Made by a program: the position numbers and the translations under genes. Below are positions 1-10,939 of a stretch of DNA of 64,000 nt, in pieces (the stretch's first letter is position 1; each line of letters starts with the position of its first letter). The notes below the pieces were generated by a model, which was not told the origin of the DNA, did not search any database, and saw nothing but the letters and a program-made list of their open reading frames with translations. Source of the stretch: Cunninghamia lanceolata (lineage: Eukaryota; Streptophyta; Pinopsida; Cupressales; Cupressaceae); assembly GCA_027924645.1 (NCBI GenBank), contig BSBN01001807.1, forward strand, positions 12,418,001-12,482,000, read 5' to 3'.

Positions 1-411
1 ACCAAAACTTGCATCAAGGCATAATTGATACTCTACCAAATTCAAACAATATCTAGCTAGTTTCATAACAGGATTCCAATCATCCTTCACATCAAAAATA
101 TACTTGTGTATCTTGATAAAAGAATAGTCTACATCAATAGTGGAGATCACCTATCCCTATTTTGACTACCTTCTATATCAACACTTCGATTGCTATTACC
201 ACTATAGCTCAAGAACACCTTGTTTGGACAACAAATAGATCAAGAGAAAATCTTAGAAAATTTTATCATAAAAGTTTCCAATCCAATCAATTATACCTCA
301 ACCACATATTACCAAAAGCATCACCAAAATCCACAAGTATCACATTCAACTTCACCCATATCAGAAACTTGCATGGTTGAAACTAGATCCCAAGTTAAAT
401 GAAAGAAAGAA

Positions 412-723
412 ATGGATTATATTAACACTAGTGGGCACTCTTCTAGTGATGAAGAGGAAATTGATCAAGAGGAATTCCTTAAACAACACCAAGATCCTAA
501 ATTCCAAAGATTGATGGACAAAGTCATCATAGCAGATCCCCATAAATACTTCCTTGTGCTAGCTCAACAAGGAGCCAAGCTGCCCACAGATTTTGATGTC
601 TCAAAATTAAGAGAAACAAACTCATCCAATGAAACAAAATCTTCAAAAGGTGGAAAGGAACCTTCCAAAAGTAAAAAAGAAGCTTCTAAATTGAAAAGGC
701 TAAGGAGGTATCAAGCCTGTTAG
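412..723 (+). pseudogene. Gag-like N-terminal ORF of copy A
   Basis: This 103-codon ORF has an acidic start (Ser/Asp/Glu around residues 9-20) and a very lysine-rich end. The position and character fit the N-terminus of a plant Ty3/gypsy gag, and the next ORF at 840 resumes with a typical gag phrase, FEVPKFDKYKEKGDP. The stop near 721 and the roughly 120-bp gap before 840 suggest that one original gag frame is broken. No zinc knuckle is visible. The matching part was not found in the minus-strand copy. The assignment rests on context rather than on a diagnostic domain. Confidence 0.45.
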
Positions 724-839
724 ATACACTTACACAACAAATCCAAGCTTTACAACAGTAATTTATGGATTTACAAACCAGATCTTCCACAAAATGATAT
801 TCACTAGAGGACATATCTCCTTATCCATTTGATAAAAGC

Positions 840-3344
840 TTGGTTAGGATACCTTTCCCTTCTAGTTTTGAAGTGCCCAAGTTTGACAAATATAAGGAAA
901 AAGGTGATCCATGTGAACCATATCCTTCACAACATAAGCATTCTAGTACTAGCCATTTCTCACACCAAGATCACACATCCTTAACCCATTTTAATGATAC
1001 TGTTGACAAGGGAAACACCACCTTAAGTTTGGAATCATATACCACTCCATCTACTAGTCCTCCATCACCATCCCATAGAATGCCTATCCCAAAGCATACT
1101 AGTCCTACACCAACACCACCATCAAACTTCCCAAGCTCTAATCCATCAACCAAAGAATCCTTGAGCTATTTTCTCCAAAGACTCTTTGCAAAATCTAAAA
1201 GCAAAATAAAAGCTATGGAAAAATCCAAATCCACTCATCTAATTTCATCCCCATCTAACACAAGCAATCCTAACCTTAATCATAAGCCTACACCATCTAC
1301 CATTATTCTCCATCCGTTATATTGTCCATCCACCCATATACTCATGAAGGATGTGATCCAATGGCTATTAGTAAGGAGTAAACCACCCTCATGCCTTCAA
1401 ATCCCTATCCTTGAAAATATCCAAGAACCTTCCAACACCATGTTCATTCCTACAAACCAATCATGTCACCCCAAACCCCTCGACCCTATTCAAGAGTCTC
1501 CCCCATTGAGTCCAAGTCAACCTCCCTCATGCTCTCATGTCAATAACCTTCAAGAGCCTATCAAGTCCACACAAGATTCTTCCACTTCCATTTCCACCCA
1601 AAGTCAAGAGATATGTCAAGGGCATAATCCTAAGCATGTGGTAACATCAAGTACCCTTTCTAATCAAGATCAAATCACTTTCATTCAACCCATCCATAAC
1701 ATATATCTTTTCCATGATCAAGACATTATGCATGATGAAGAACCTATCCACAAACAACATAATCCTGGTCATCCCTCCACAACTATTCATGAGCAAGATA
1801 CCCAAGACCTTCATGCTCCATCTAATGCAAGTCTTGTTGACCTACTTGAACATTCACCCTGTTTCATGGCCTTCCTAGAAACTTCTCCACCTATCCATGA
1901 TCCTATACCATCCACTTGTCATGATGAGACAATTGTCTCCTAAGCAAGCATAGAAGATCAAACAAATAACTTAGATCTTAATGAGCACAATCAAGATCCT
2001 AATGATCCTTCTACATCATCCACTATTAACTCCATTCCAAATCCAACATATCCACTTGGTCTATCTACTTTCATTCATGAATGTTCCTCCTTGAAACAAC
2101 AACAACCATTATCCGCCACTTCTCCATCCAATAAATAACTCAAGACTAGTTCCCAAACTACACCTAGTCCCATAGTGCATCGCATGCTCCAAAAGATGAA
2201 CTACCAGGGTAAAGGCTTAGGCTTTCATGAACAAGGTATTTTGGAGCCCGTACATGTCAATGTCCCCCCTCACTCGTATGGCCTTGGATACACACCGCAA
2301 GGTCAGCAATCTAAAGATGTTGGTACTTCCTCCATTCCTCCTAAGTCCACTTTCCATCACCAACCCTATCATGTACCTAAAACATATGTTGCCATTCCAC
2401 CCCCATCATCCTACAAATGTCAAAAGCATGTGACCATACACTTTTCACCATCCAATCTACCTCCACTACTTCCAACTCTGCATATCCCTCCATCCACTTT
2501 GCCACCATTGCTCTCAACATGCACTTATCCACTTATCCAAAAACACATTCATAATCATGACCAACAAATGCACACATCATATAAACATACAGCTTCCACT
2601 AATTCCACCCATTCCATGGGATTCAAAAATAAAAACTTGGATGTCTGCACTCATAAAGCCAAAAATCCTAAGGGTCCTAATACCTTAGGGTACAAATGCA
2701 AAGAATCAAAGCAAGGTACACTCAAAAATCCATCCAACCCCATACCTCCAAAAGCAAAGTCAAAAACTAAAATGGTATGGGTCCCTAAAAAAAAAATCAA
2801 GTCAAATGAGGCATCCGCCTCTCAAAAGTCCCAACCATCCTTTTCTATCCACTCTTTCCAAAATATCAAATTCTGCCAACCCACAAATCAAGCAAAAATC
2901 ATAAAAATACTAAATCCATGTGGGTCCCTCCATCAACCATCCGCCAAGCAAACATCGCCATTGCTTCCTACATCACCTCCACATCAAAAGCTTCAATGTT
3001 TATCATGGTGTGTGCAACCGTTGGTCATGATTCCTTTCCATACCTCCATCTCTCCATCATTCAACTATTATCCTTCATATTTCACCCATTACCTTCCTAT
3101 GGTCCATGCTTTTGCACAAGCCTTTCATCCATCCTTGCATAGACCTTTCATAATCCACCATCTTCCCTACATAATCTACATCATAATCCACCGTCTTCCA
3201 TACATAATTCACATCATAATCCACTATCATTCCCTCCACAATCCACTATCTACCTATTCCATCTCACTTTCATGCATCTTCCTACCAACATCTAGGGGCA
3301 TAATGACATTTGACATGGTCAATGCGATGACATTTCATCTCTAA
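840..3344 (+). pseudogene. Degenerate gag/G-patch polyprotein of copy A
   Basis: One reading frame is interrupted by TAA stops at 1941-1943 and 2136-2138, and reading continues in the same frame on both sides. The start resembles plant gypsy gag (PKFDKYKEKGDP, residues about 14-25) but lacks the usual helical gag core. The middle is a low-complexity Pro/Ser/Thr/His/Gln linker. A G-patch-like segment follows the second stop (QKMNYQGKGLGFHEQGI, then SYGLGYTP). Such G-patches are known near protease in several plant Ty3/gypsy lineages and bind RNA or RNA helicases in other proteins. The rest is Lys- and Pro-rich. The homologous frame on the minus strand (26116-27855) aligns throughout. A product is unlikely because of the stops. 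Confidence 0.7.
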
Positions 3345-6260
3345 TGGGACTATCACCTTTCATAGCACTAGACACTTGAGTCCCTTTCATCTGTATTCCA
3401 CCTATCCCATTCAAAAATTTAAAAAAAAAAGTAAAGAAAAATACTTTCATCCAACGGTGAAAACCTGGTAAATAGGCACCTTGGATAAGTACCATGATGA
3501 AAACCTGGCAAATAGGTGTCATGTGTGGGTTGATTTTCTATGACACTTACACTTGGGGGCACATTTTCTCATCCATCCTATCATTTCCATCCTATCATAT
3601 CCATCCTTATCCATTACATGCATATTCTTATCAAATCCATTCATCCTCCCTTCCTTCTTTTGATCTTGATAAAGATATAGGGGCAAAATGTTGAAACAAG
3701 CTTTGGACAACCCTTGATGTATCTAATACTTCCAAACATATCTTCCCATCATATCAATGCAAGCATTGTCATGCTATATCCTGAGTCCAATATCTTGAAT
3801 AAGACATGTTATTCCTAAGCGACATAGTCCTTGGAGATCGTATCCTGAATTCTCTCGTTCATCTCTCCATGCATTCTGATCCAGTATCTCCTATTGTCCA
3901 TCCTTCTACCTAATCATCTGTTATCCCCTATAAGCCATTCGTCTACCTATCCGTGAGGTTCGCTTGTCATCGGTATCTAGCATTTAGGCTATCCAAGTTG
4001 TTATCTAAAAATCCCAAAAACATTAGCAAAATCAAGAAAAATCCCAAAAACGTTCCAAAAATTCATTAAAAAAATTTAAAAAAATCCAAAAAACAATCAT
4101 CAACATCATACCAGAAGAAAAATACTACTCCTGAAGCAATACATTTTTCCACATGCAGTTTTCCACATCTACTCCAAAAATCCATGTATCCTAGATCAAC
4201 AACCTTTAATGGATATATTGTTCCTACCATAAGGCTCTGTCTATTCTGAGCAACCTCTTTGTCAAGAGAATGTGTCGGTTGGTTTTTTTGTTTTATCAAT
4301 CAGTTGATTTCTTTTTGGTTCATCAGTATCATGGTCGAACTACATCGCCTCTGTGTTATCATGTAGGCAAGGCCATCATTGATGGGCCCCCAAGGCTTCC
4401 CTTCCATCCATATCCCTAATCCTATCGTAAATCTTTGCATATCTTTCATTCATCCATTTACCAGTGTTGGCCTTCAAGGTCGAACTACATTGCCTCTATG
4501 TTGTCACGTAGGCAAGGCCATCAATGATGAGCCCTCAAGGCTTCCCAACCCCTAGGTCTTAGGTCCACATAGTCCACCTAAAGCGAACTACATTGCCTCT
4601 ATGTCGTCACGTAGGCAAGGTCATTTATCAATGAGCCCCCGAGGCACTAGGTCAGTCCCTTAGGGCTCGTTTCTTCATTTCCATATGTTTCACCCATAAT
4701 AAATCAATCCTTTACTTGACTGGGGTCAAATCCTCAACCTAGTTAGTGAATTGGATTTTTGAATGCGACAACTCAGAGGATAATAAATCGGATCATGGCT
4801 GTATCACTAGACTAAAAGCAGCACAACAAGCAAGCTTTAAACATCATATTGACAACAAGACATCAAACTAAACCTGACAACACCAACCTGCCTAAAACTA
4901 TCAAAAGGACTCTATCAGTTATTGCAAGAAAAATATATCTATGGCAAGAAGGTTTTTAATGGTTGTTTAAAGTCTTATATCATGATTTTTGTTATTATGT
5001 CTTTTTATGCTACTCAAGGATGTCAAAAACTAGAGGAGCTATGATGGGGCATAATTATTTTATTTGTTTGTTGTTTGTGGGTTTATCTTTAGTAATGTGA
5101 AGCCTTGTCTAAAGACATGATCAATAAAATGATCATCGAGGACATAAGGGGTTTAAACATGAAACAAGTGTAATCCTTGTCTGTTGATATGCAAGCAATA
5201 CTCAAGTCATCTTGGTTCAATTATACTTAGATGCTTGTATTAACTTGCTAAATCAAAATCCATGTAAGTAATACTCAAGTCATCATGGTTTAATTATACC
5301 TAGATGCTTGTATTTTCTTACAATATTTTAAAAGCTCAATGATGAAACAAAGTACTTCAAAAACTTGTACAAGAAGATGACAAAATCCACTATCATACAT
5401 ATCAAATTGCATTTCATTTCATTTATAAGCATTTCATACATATCATTTTCCAAGTGGCTTAAGATCCAAGTCCTTTCTTTATTTACATCTCTTTATCTAC
5501 TCACCCTTTTCTCTCTTTACATTTTGAGAGCACTTCAATTGTCCTCCCAAGGGGACGTCATCATCATCATTCATCTTATTTGCTAACTTACCATTATCTT
5601 TCCTTGTCACCCTCACTCTTGAGTGACTGGGGCCTCACCAATCATCAATCAAAGCATCAATCTGATCATCAAATCAATCCAAGCAATGATCCAAATGCAA
5701 GTCCATCCTTAATCCATACCAATCGAGTAAATCAATCTTGTCAAATTATCAAATCGCAATCAATGATCTTGATCCTAATCTTGTCATAAACCAACTCAAT
5801 TAATCAATAAATTATCATCATCAGTGGGATATGTCTTTCTCGTAGCTTTGTGTTGATCTAGGGATATATCGTTCCCCGCAATGAAAAACACTATCATCAA
5901 TCATTATCAATTAATCAATGGTTTACAGCTTGACAGGAGCAATACCTTGTTTGTTCTTGTATCATTTGTGCATACTTGCTTGCTTGCTTGTGTGTCTTAT
6001 CATTTTACCTTGCATAGCATGTCATTCAACTCTTTCGCCCATCTCTTATCTTTCATCCTCCATTTTCTTAGCCATCATTTATCATTCAAACTATATCATC
6101 ATGAGATCGTTTGTCATCCTGTCGTCACATTCTTCCCATCCAATCTCCCGAGGGGGCATCCTATCATCATTAAACCTATACCAGGGGCAAACTAGGGCAT
6201 GTATCAAAATCACGCAGAAAATTTTTATTCTTTGAAACAACGTGGTAAAAAACACTGTCT
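3345..6260 (+). other. Noncoding 3' tail of copy A
   Basis: About 2.9 kb without a convincing coding region separates the last ORF from the polypurine tract. Much of it is recognisable in the minus-strand copy (about 23.0-25.7 kb), including blocks around 3360-3700, 4330-4650 and 5030-6240, so it is part of the element and not host DNA. Short open frames here are not supported as genes. Confidence 0.65.
4330..4650 (+). repeat. Three spaced copies of a ~65-bp repeat in the element tail
   Basis: Copies lie near 4332-4398, 4480-4545 and 4578-4642. Each has the core CGAACTACAT, then GCCTCT, then GTAGGCAAGG and a trailing GAGCCC or GGGCCCCC segment. Two further copies in opposite orientation are in the minus-strand element (about 24515-24585 and 24685-24745). 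The repeat is therefore a conserved part of the noncoding tail. Confidence 0.7.
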
Positions 6261-6275
6261 GAAAGAGGGGCAAAA
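6261..6275 (+). promoter_or_regulatory. Polypurine tract of copy A
   Basis: GAAAGAGGGGCAAAA lies directly before the LTR start TGTATACACC. It would prime plus-strand DNA synthesis. The same tract is present at 22968-22981 in the inverted copy. Confidence 0.85.
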
Positions 6276-7369
6276 TGTATACACCTAAAAATGGCAAAGT
6301 GAATTAAATAAATATTTATTATTTATTTTAATTCCTATTCTTCTATCAATGATTAAATTCATCAATTTATTTATCAGATTCATGTTCGTCTTCAATATTC
6401 CAAGAATTAAATAAAAATCTATTTGTTTAATTAAATCATCCAATTCTAATGTCATCCCTAATTAAATAATTCTAAATTATTTTAGTCAATCATCATATCT
6501 CAAAGTCTCCATTCCATAATTTCACATCATCCAATCCACCTCATCATGTTGCACACATAATTAAATATTTTAATTATTTAATTATCTAATTTTCCTCACC
6601 CACATGTCCTATTATTCCTCTAACCATCCCTATTCACATGGATATGGTCTCTCCATGCCATCTTGGTCAAAAGACACCTTGAGACACTTGTCTCATAAGT
6701 CCCTATATTCCTTCCAACCATCCTACAAACAAGGTCTCCTTCTTTGACCTTCACTCTATGGTCTTGGTAAGCCTTGTGACATGTGGCCTCATGTCACACC
6801 TTTCTCTCCACCTTGTCAAGGTGAGAGGAACATCCTCCATATTTCTCTCTCTCATCCCAACCAATTTGATCTCCACCGTACACATCACAAGACTTCTTCT
6901 CCACTGTTGAGATTGTGACACTTGGAATTGGCCCCTCCTTGGCCTATTAAAGGAACCCTCATTCCCTCATTTCAACAATCCAAGAGCTTTGTAATCTTAC
7001 TCTGTAGAAATTCTACCAGCGTGCCTTTGGAAAAGTATCCTCATTGCACTTGCATAATCTCATTATCATCACAATCATCCAACCATGTCTCCATATCTCC
7101 ATTATCAATCATCCTAGAGTTACATTGTAGCTTCATCTTCATTGCACAATCCATCATACAACCATTCTCTTATTATCATCTTCAAATAGCAAGGAAGTAC
7201 AACTTCTAAGAGCTCCGGTATCATATAAGATCAAGAAGAGATAGGCAACAATGGAAGTCATGAGGTGAAATCGGTCTATGAAGGTATAATTTTGTTTATT
7301 GCATTTCATCTTATTTCCATGGAGTTATTGGATGTTTAGTTGTTTAATACTATTATTCATAATTTCAAT

Positions 7370-7373
<4 letters not shown>
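6276..7373 (+). repeat. 3' LTR of copy A
   Basis: The LTR begins TGTATACACC after the polypurine tract and ends AATAACA against the TA repeat. It matches the reverse complement of the 1062-bp LTRs at 21906-22967 and 38269-39330 but is clearly more diverged from both than they are from each other. The core-promoter position (about 6940-6955) reads CCTATTAAAGG here, against CCTATAAAAGG in the other two copies. Confidence 0.85.

Positions 7374-7402
<29 letters not shown>
7373..7402. repeat. (TA)n microsatellite
   Basis: About 14 TA dinucleotides in a row sit directly at the LTR end. Slippage here has probably erased the element's right-hand target-site duplication. Confidence 0.95.
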
Positions 7403-7404
<2 letters not shown>

Positions 7405-7899
7405 CGCTTGATTAGTAGAATCACTCTGTGTGATGTATCATCTTATGGCATTTCTTGTGACTAACATTTTACAATCCACCCAATTTTCTCTTGCACACTT
7501 TGGATGGCATCTCACCTCATTGCTATGCTCGGTTCCGAGGTACCTGGAGTATAGCCCAACGGTTATACTTGGCTCTAAACTCATGGGTATAGCCTTGGTC
7601 CTTGATGTGATTGTTTTCATGCATAGCTTTAGGATATGATATTGTTGTTATCTTAGAGTAAGATTTTCTAACCATCTTGTTGTTCATCTTAGCATATTAT
7701 ATCAATGTGTTTGTGGGAATATTCAGTGATCGTAAGCATATGTCACCTCGGGGGCATGGGCTTTGTGAGAGCTCTTGTTCCTTGTGTGTTTTCTCTCTAC
7801 CTTAATGTGCTTGATATCGATAAGCAACATCAACCACCTTAAGGTGGGGGCATAAATAATGGTATATGTCTGATGATTTTGGCACTAATGAAGCATGTT

Positions 7900-8130
7900 T
7901 GTAAGCCCTCTCCTTGAGGCAGGATGTTGTGTCTCTTGAGCTAGTGCACATCCTTATCTAAATTGCAATAAAAAAGCCCTCTTCATGAGGCGGGATAGCG
8001 TATCTCTTGAGCTAGTGCATATCCTTTTATACAAACCCCTTTTGCAAAAGGTGGGATGGTGTATCTCTTGAGCTACTGCACATCCTTTTTTACAAAATCC
8101 TCATTGGGAGGTGGGCTTGGATCTTGAGTT
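7900..8130. repeat. Tandem array, ~61-73-bp unit, about 3.5 copies
   Basis: Copies start near 7900, 7973, 8035 and 8096. The common core is GTATCTCTTGAGCTAGTGCA followed by CATCCTT, and each unit begins with a small CCCTC...GAGG inverted repeat. The last copy is partial. Confidence 0.75.
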
Positions 8131-8334
8131 ATCCTCCCTTAAGTGTGTCTTAGGCAGTTGTTGTGGCATAAGCCCAACTGTCAGGTGTGTTTGCAGTGTG
8201 TTTTAGATGGTGGGACTTAGTAATAAGCTCCTTCCACCACTCGTGTTTGTCGTGTTTAAGATGTATAGTGTGTCTATGACATGCTATACAATGCTCGTGT
8301 TTTCCATGTGTTTTTCATGTGTTTTCCCCCATGT

Positions 8335-8570
8335 GTGGTCTAAATTTGTGCGGCAAAGAGTCCCTCTCCACATGGGTTTTTGTTTGGCGTGTTTTCCCTC
8401 TGGTATAGTCTAAAGTTGTGGCAATGAGTCCCTCCCTACACCTTTGATTTTGTATGGCGTGTTTGCAACATAGTCTAAAGTTGTGTGGCAATGAGTCCCT
8501 CCCTACTCTTTATGTGTTTTGTGTGGTCTAAAGTTGTGTGGCGATGAGTCCTTCCCCACGTTGTGTGTTT
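8335..8570. repeat. Tandem array, ~52-70-bp unit, four copies
   Basis: The common core is GTCTAAAGTTGTGTGGCAAT followed by GAGTCCCTCCC, with copies near 8337, 8408, 8473 and 8525. Spacers are GT-rich (GTGTTTT, GGCGTG). Confidence 0.75.
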
Positions 8571-8879
8571 GTTTTTTATATATTTAGATATGTAATTGCT
8601 TAATCTTGTCTTCTCTTCATGTCTTCATCATGTTTTACGTGACTGCTCTCATGTCTTCATCATGTTTTGTGTGTCTTCAATAATGTCTTCGCTGTGTCTT
8701 GCGTACTTCCTACTATCTTTATTGTGTCTTGTGTGTCTTCGATGTGTCTGTTAGCACTCATTTTGACCTGGGGTTGATTTTTCATGATCAGGGGGTTTCT
8801 TCATTTGAACCCTTTATCTTCTTGCCCATTTTTTCTAAGTGTTGGACCTCCTCAGCATTTTTCAGCTGCAGCATCATAT

Positions 8880-10100
8880 TTTCCTGAGGAGGAGGTCATC
8901 ATCATCATCTTGTCTTCGATGATGGTCTGCATTAACATATTTGCTTCGACTTGTTTTTCATCATCATCATCATATTTCAATATCGGGTGATGTTTGGGTT
9001 ATTATCCTGATGATGTTGATGAGCTACAGTGCGCCCTGATTTGCTTGCGGGGGTGATTTTTCAAGTATCCGGTGATCTTCCATTTATCATCTTGCCCAAA
9101 CATGATGATGATGTTGCCCCGTTTTTCTGAAGGGGTTATTCTCTAAGTTGTTCGACCTGACTTGTTCTTTCTTAAGGGTCGTCATCATCATCATATTTCC
9201 AGTTATCACCGTGTTGCTTGCGAGGGTCATCATATTTTCTGCCTTCATGATATTTCGCCGGGGTGATATTTTTATCATCGGGTGATCTTGGTTATGATCA
9301 TCCTGATGATGTTGTTGAAGAGTTCTAAGTGCGACCCGATATTCACTAGGGTCATCATATTTTGAACGTCAGGATGATCTTAGTCAATATCATCCTGATG
9401 ATGTTGTATCACTTCTTGTTCGTTGTTTTGTCCTCCTGATGATGCTGACGTCATCCTTATATCGGGGTGATATTTAGTTCTCTGCCTATCTGCATCATGA
9501 TATTTCTGAAGGAGGGGGTGATATTTTCATATCACCCAGGTGTATGTTTGTTCCAGCGTCATGATGATGCTGATATCAAGGAGATATCCGCCTGCCGACT
9601 TCGTGCATTATTTAGTGAGGGTGATCTTTTCAAGCATCATCATATTCAGTTATCGCCCCGATCTTATAGTGAAGCTACAGTGCAACCTGATATTTGTGCA
9701 TCAGGATGATATTTCCAAATATCCGGTTGTCTTCCGAATATCATCCTGATGTTAATATGATGATGACGTCATCAAGGTCAGGGGGGGGTCATATTTCTAA
9801 CACTGATCATCTTGAGGAGATCTCCCGATATTTGCAAACATGATGATGACATCATCCGGATATGAGGAGGTGCGCAGTAGGCAGATATGATGATGACGTC
9901 AGCAGGATATGATGATGATGTCATCAGGATGTTTATCGGCCAGACTTTTGGTATAGGCTCAGCAGGAGGATGTTCCTCCGATGGATCAGGTTGTGCCGAT
10001 TATCATGCAGGTTATATTGCGATATGATGCTGACGTCAGGGTGATTTTTCAAGCAACAGGATATCATGCTGCTGGAGGATGATGATGATGAAGTCTTATA
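8880..10100. repeat. GATGATG/CATCATC motif array with TGACGTCA palindromes
   Basis: Dozens of GATGATG, CATCATCATATTT, ATCCTGATGATG and ATATC(A/C)GG(A/G) words occur in both orientations without a fixed period. Four perfect TGACGTCA palindromes lie at 9446-9453, 9764-9771, 9894-9901 and 10031-10038; the second is embedded in the longer palindrome TGATGACGTCATCA. TGACGTCA is the known binding core of plant bZIP factors (TGA class) and of CREB-type factors. Open frames through it are low-complexity artefacts. Confidence 0.75.
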
Positions 10101-10503
10101 CTTGTGTCGTCAGGAGCAAAAGCACCGACATGATATATGCTCATGACCTAGTATATAAAGTGTTAAAGAGGTCATCGCGGGGTGCATGTGGGATAATGTT
10201 ATCCTGCATTTTCAAATATCATGATGATGAATCTCGGCGGGAAATGGTTGCGATTGACTGTTAGATGTTCTTCCCAAGGCCGCGGGTTGGTGCGCCTTTA
10301 ATGGCGATTGTTGCAGAGGTATGGGCGATGGCGTGGGCGGATCTGGTACCCGATTGAAGGTGTACATCAGCGGACAGTGGCGCAGGGCTCGAGAAATCTT
10401 CCTGTCTCTTCCCCTACCTGCTGCATTCAAGTTTGGGCGCCAATCTGGTAATGTTTGAGCGCCATCTTTCTGATACTGTGTATCTGGCGGGATTTTTGGT
10501 CAA

Positions 10504-10544
10504 CCATGTAATTAATTGCTGAGCACCTACCTGGCTGTTATAAG
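10504..10544 (+). promoter_or_regulatory. LTR core promoter (conserved block plus TATA)
   Basis: CCATGTAATTAATTGCTGA at 10504-10522 is followed by TATAAG at 10539-10544. The same 19 bp occurs at 55065-55083 with TATAAAT 34 bp from its start, against 35 bp here. Shared sequence and spacing support a real RNA polymerase II core promoter. Confidence 0.6.
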
Positions 10545-10939
10545 CCGGTTGTGTTGCTCATTTGTGGTTGTTGAAAGTTGAAGATTTTGGCTCTGTAATT
10601 CATAACAAGCTGATCTGGTTGCTCTGTACAGCTTACCTGTGAGTTTATGTATCTCTTGTTGTATGTTTTTGGCATGAACCCACTGATTTCATGATTAAAC
10701 TTATATGAGAAATGCTATCTTAGCATGTGTTGTGTTAATTCTGTCTCCAGTATTGCATGTATTCTTCTTTTGAATCTGGATATTTGAGTAATGTTTAGAT
10801 TCTAGAGCATAGAATTCCTATGTTGAATGTCTGATCTTTTAACTTCTGCTCAAGGGGTAGATTAAACTGTTTTCAGGTTGAACATTGGGAAGGGTATACT
10901 GCAGTAGGGATACCATAAGTAGAGATAACCTAACACTTT

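Larger units (their letters stand above)
1..7373 (+). mobile_element. Pol-less Ty3/gypsy-derived LTR retrotransposon, 3' part (copy A)
   Basis: The internal region runs from the window edge to 6275 and is followed by a polypurine tract and a 3' LTR at 6276-7373; the 5' LTR would lie upstream of the window. Its LTR and internal sequence match the complete minus-strand element at 21906-39330, so the two are inverted copies of one family. The coding part holds a gag-like N-terminus and a G-patch ORF. No protease, reverse transcriptase, RNase H or integrase motif is seen before the polypurine tract. This is the layout of a non-autonomous large retrotransposon derivative mobilised by another element's enzymes (inference). 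The right-hand target duplication cannot be judged because the LTR abuts a TA microsatellite. Confidence 0.8.
7403..8748. other. Repetitive noncoding DNA, probably an old retroelement tail
   Basis: There is no supported gene. Purine-rich GGTGGGGGCATAAATAATGG near 7843 resembles a retroelement 3' end but is not followed by a clear LTR start. The stretch contains two short tandem arrays (7900-8130 and 8335-8570) and then a loose series of TGTCTTC repeats (about 8610-8748). Confidence 0.5.

Noticed and set aside
971..1153. Minus-strand open frame opposite the gag-like ORF
   Set aside because: A shadow of the Pro/Ser-rich plus-strand frame, with no independent support.
5881..6235. Two overlapping hydrophobic frames of about 105 codons
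   Set aside because: Copy B has a similar Leu/Ser/His-rich frame (22955-23359), but the sequence is the noncoding tail next to the polypurine tract. The hydrophobic look comes from TCATTT-rich DNA, and no start context or domain supports it.
7373..7402. TA repeat as a target duplication or replication origin
   Set aside because: It is a plain microsatellite; no second copy exists at a left end inside the window.
9087..9749. Open frames in the GATGATG array
   Set aside because: Met/Ile/His-rich translations of a short-motif array; not genes.
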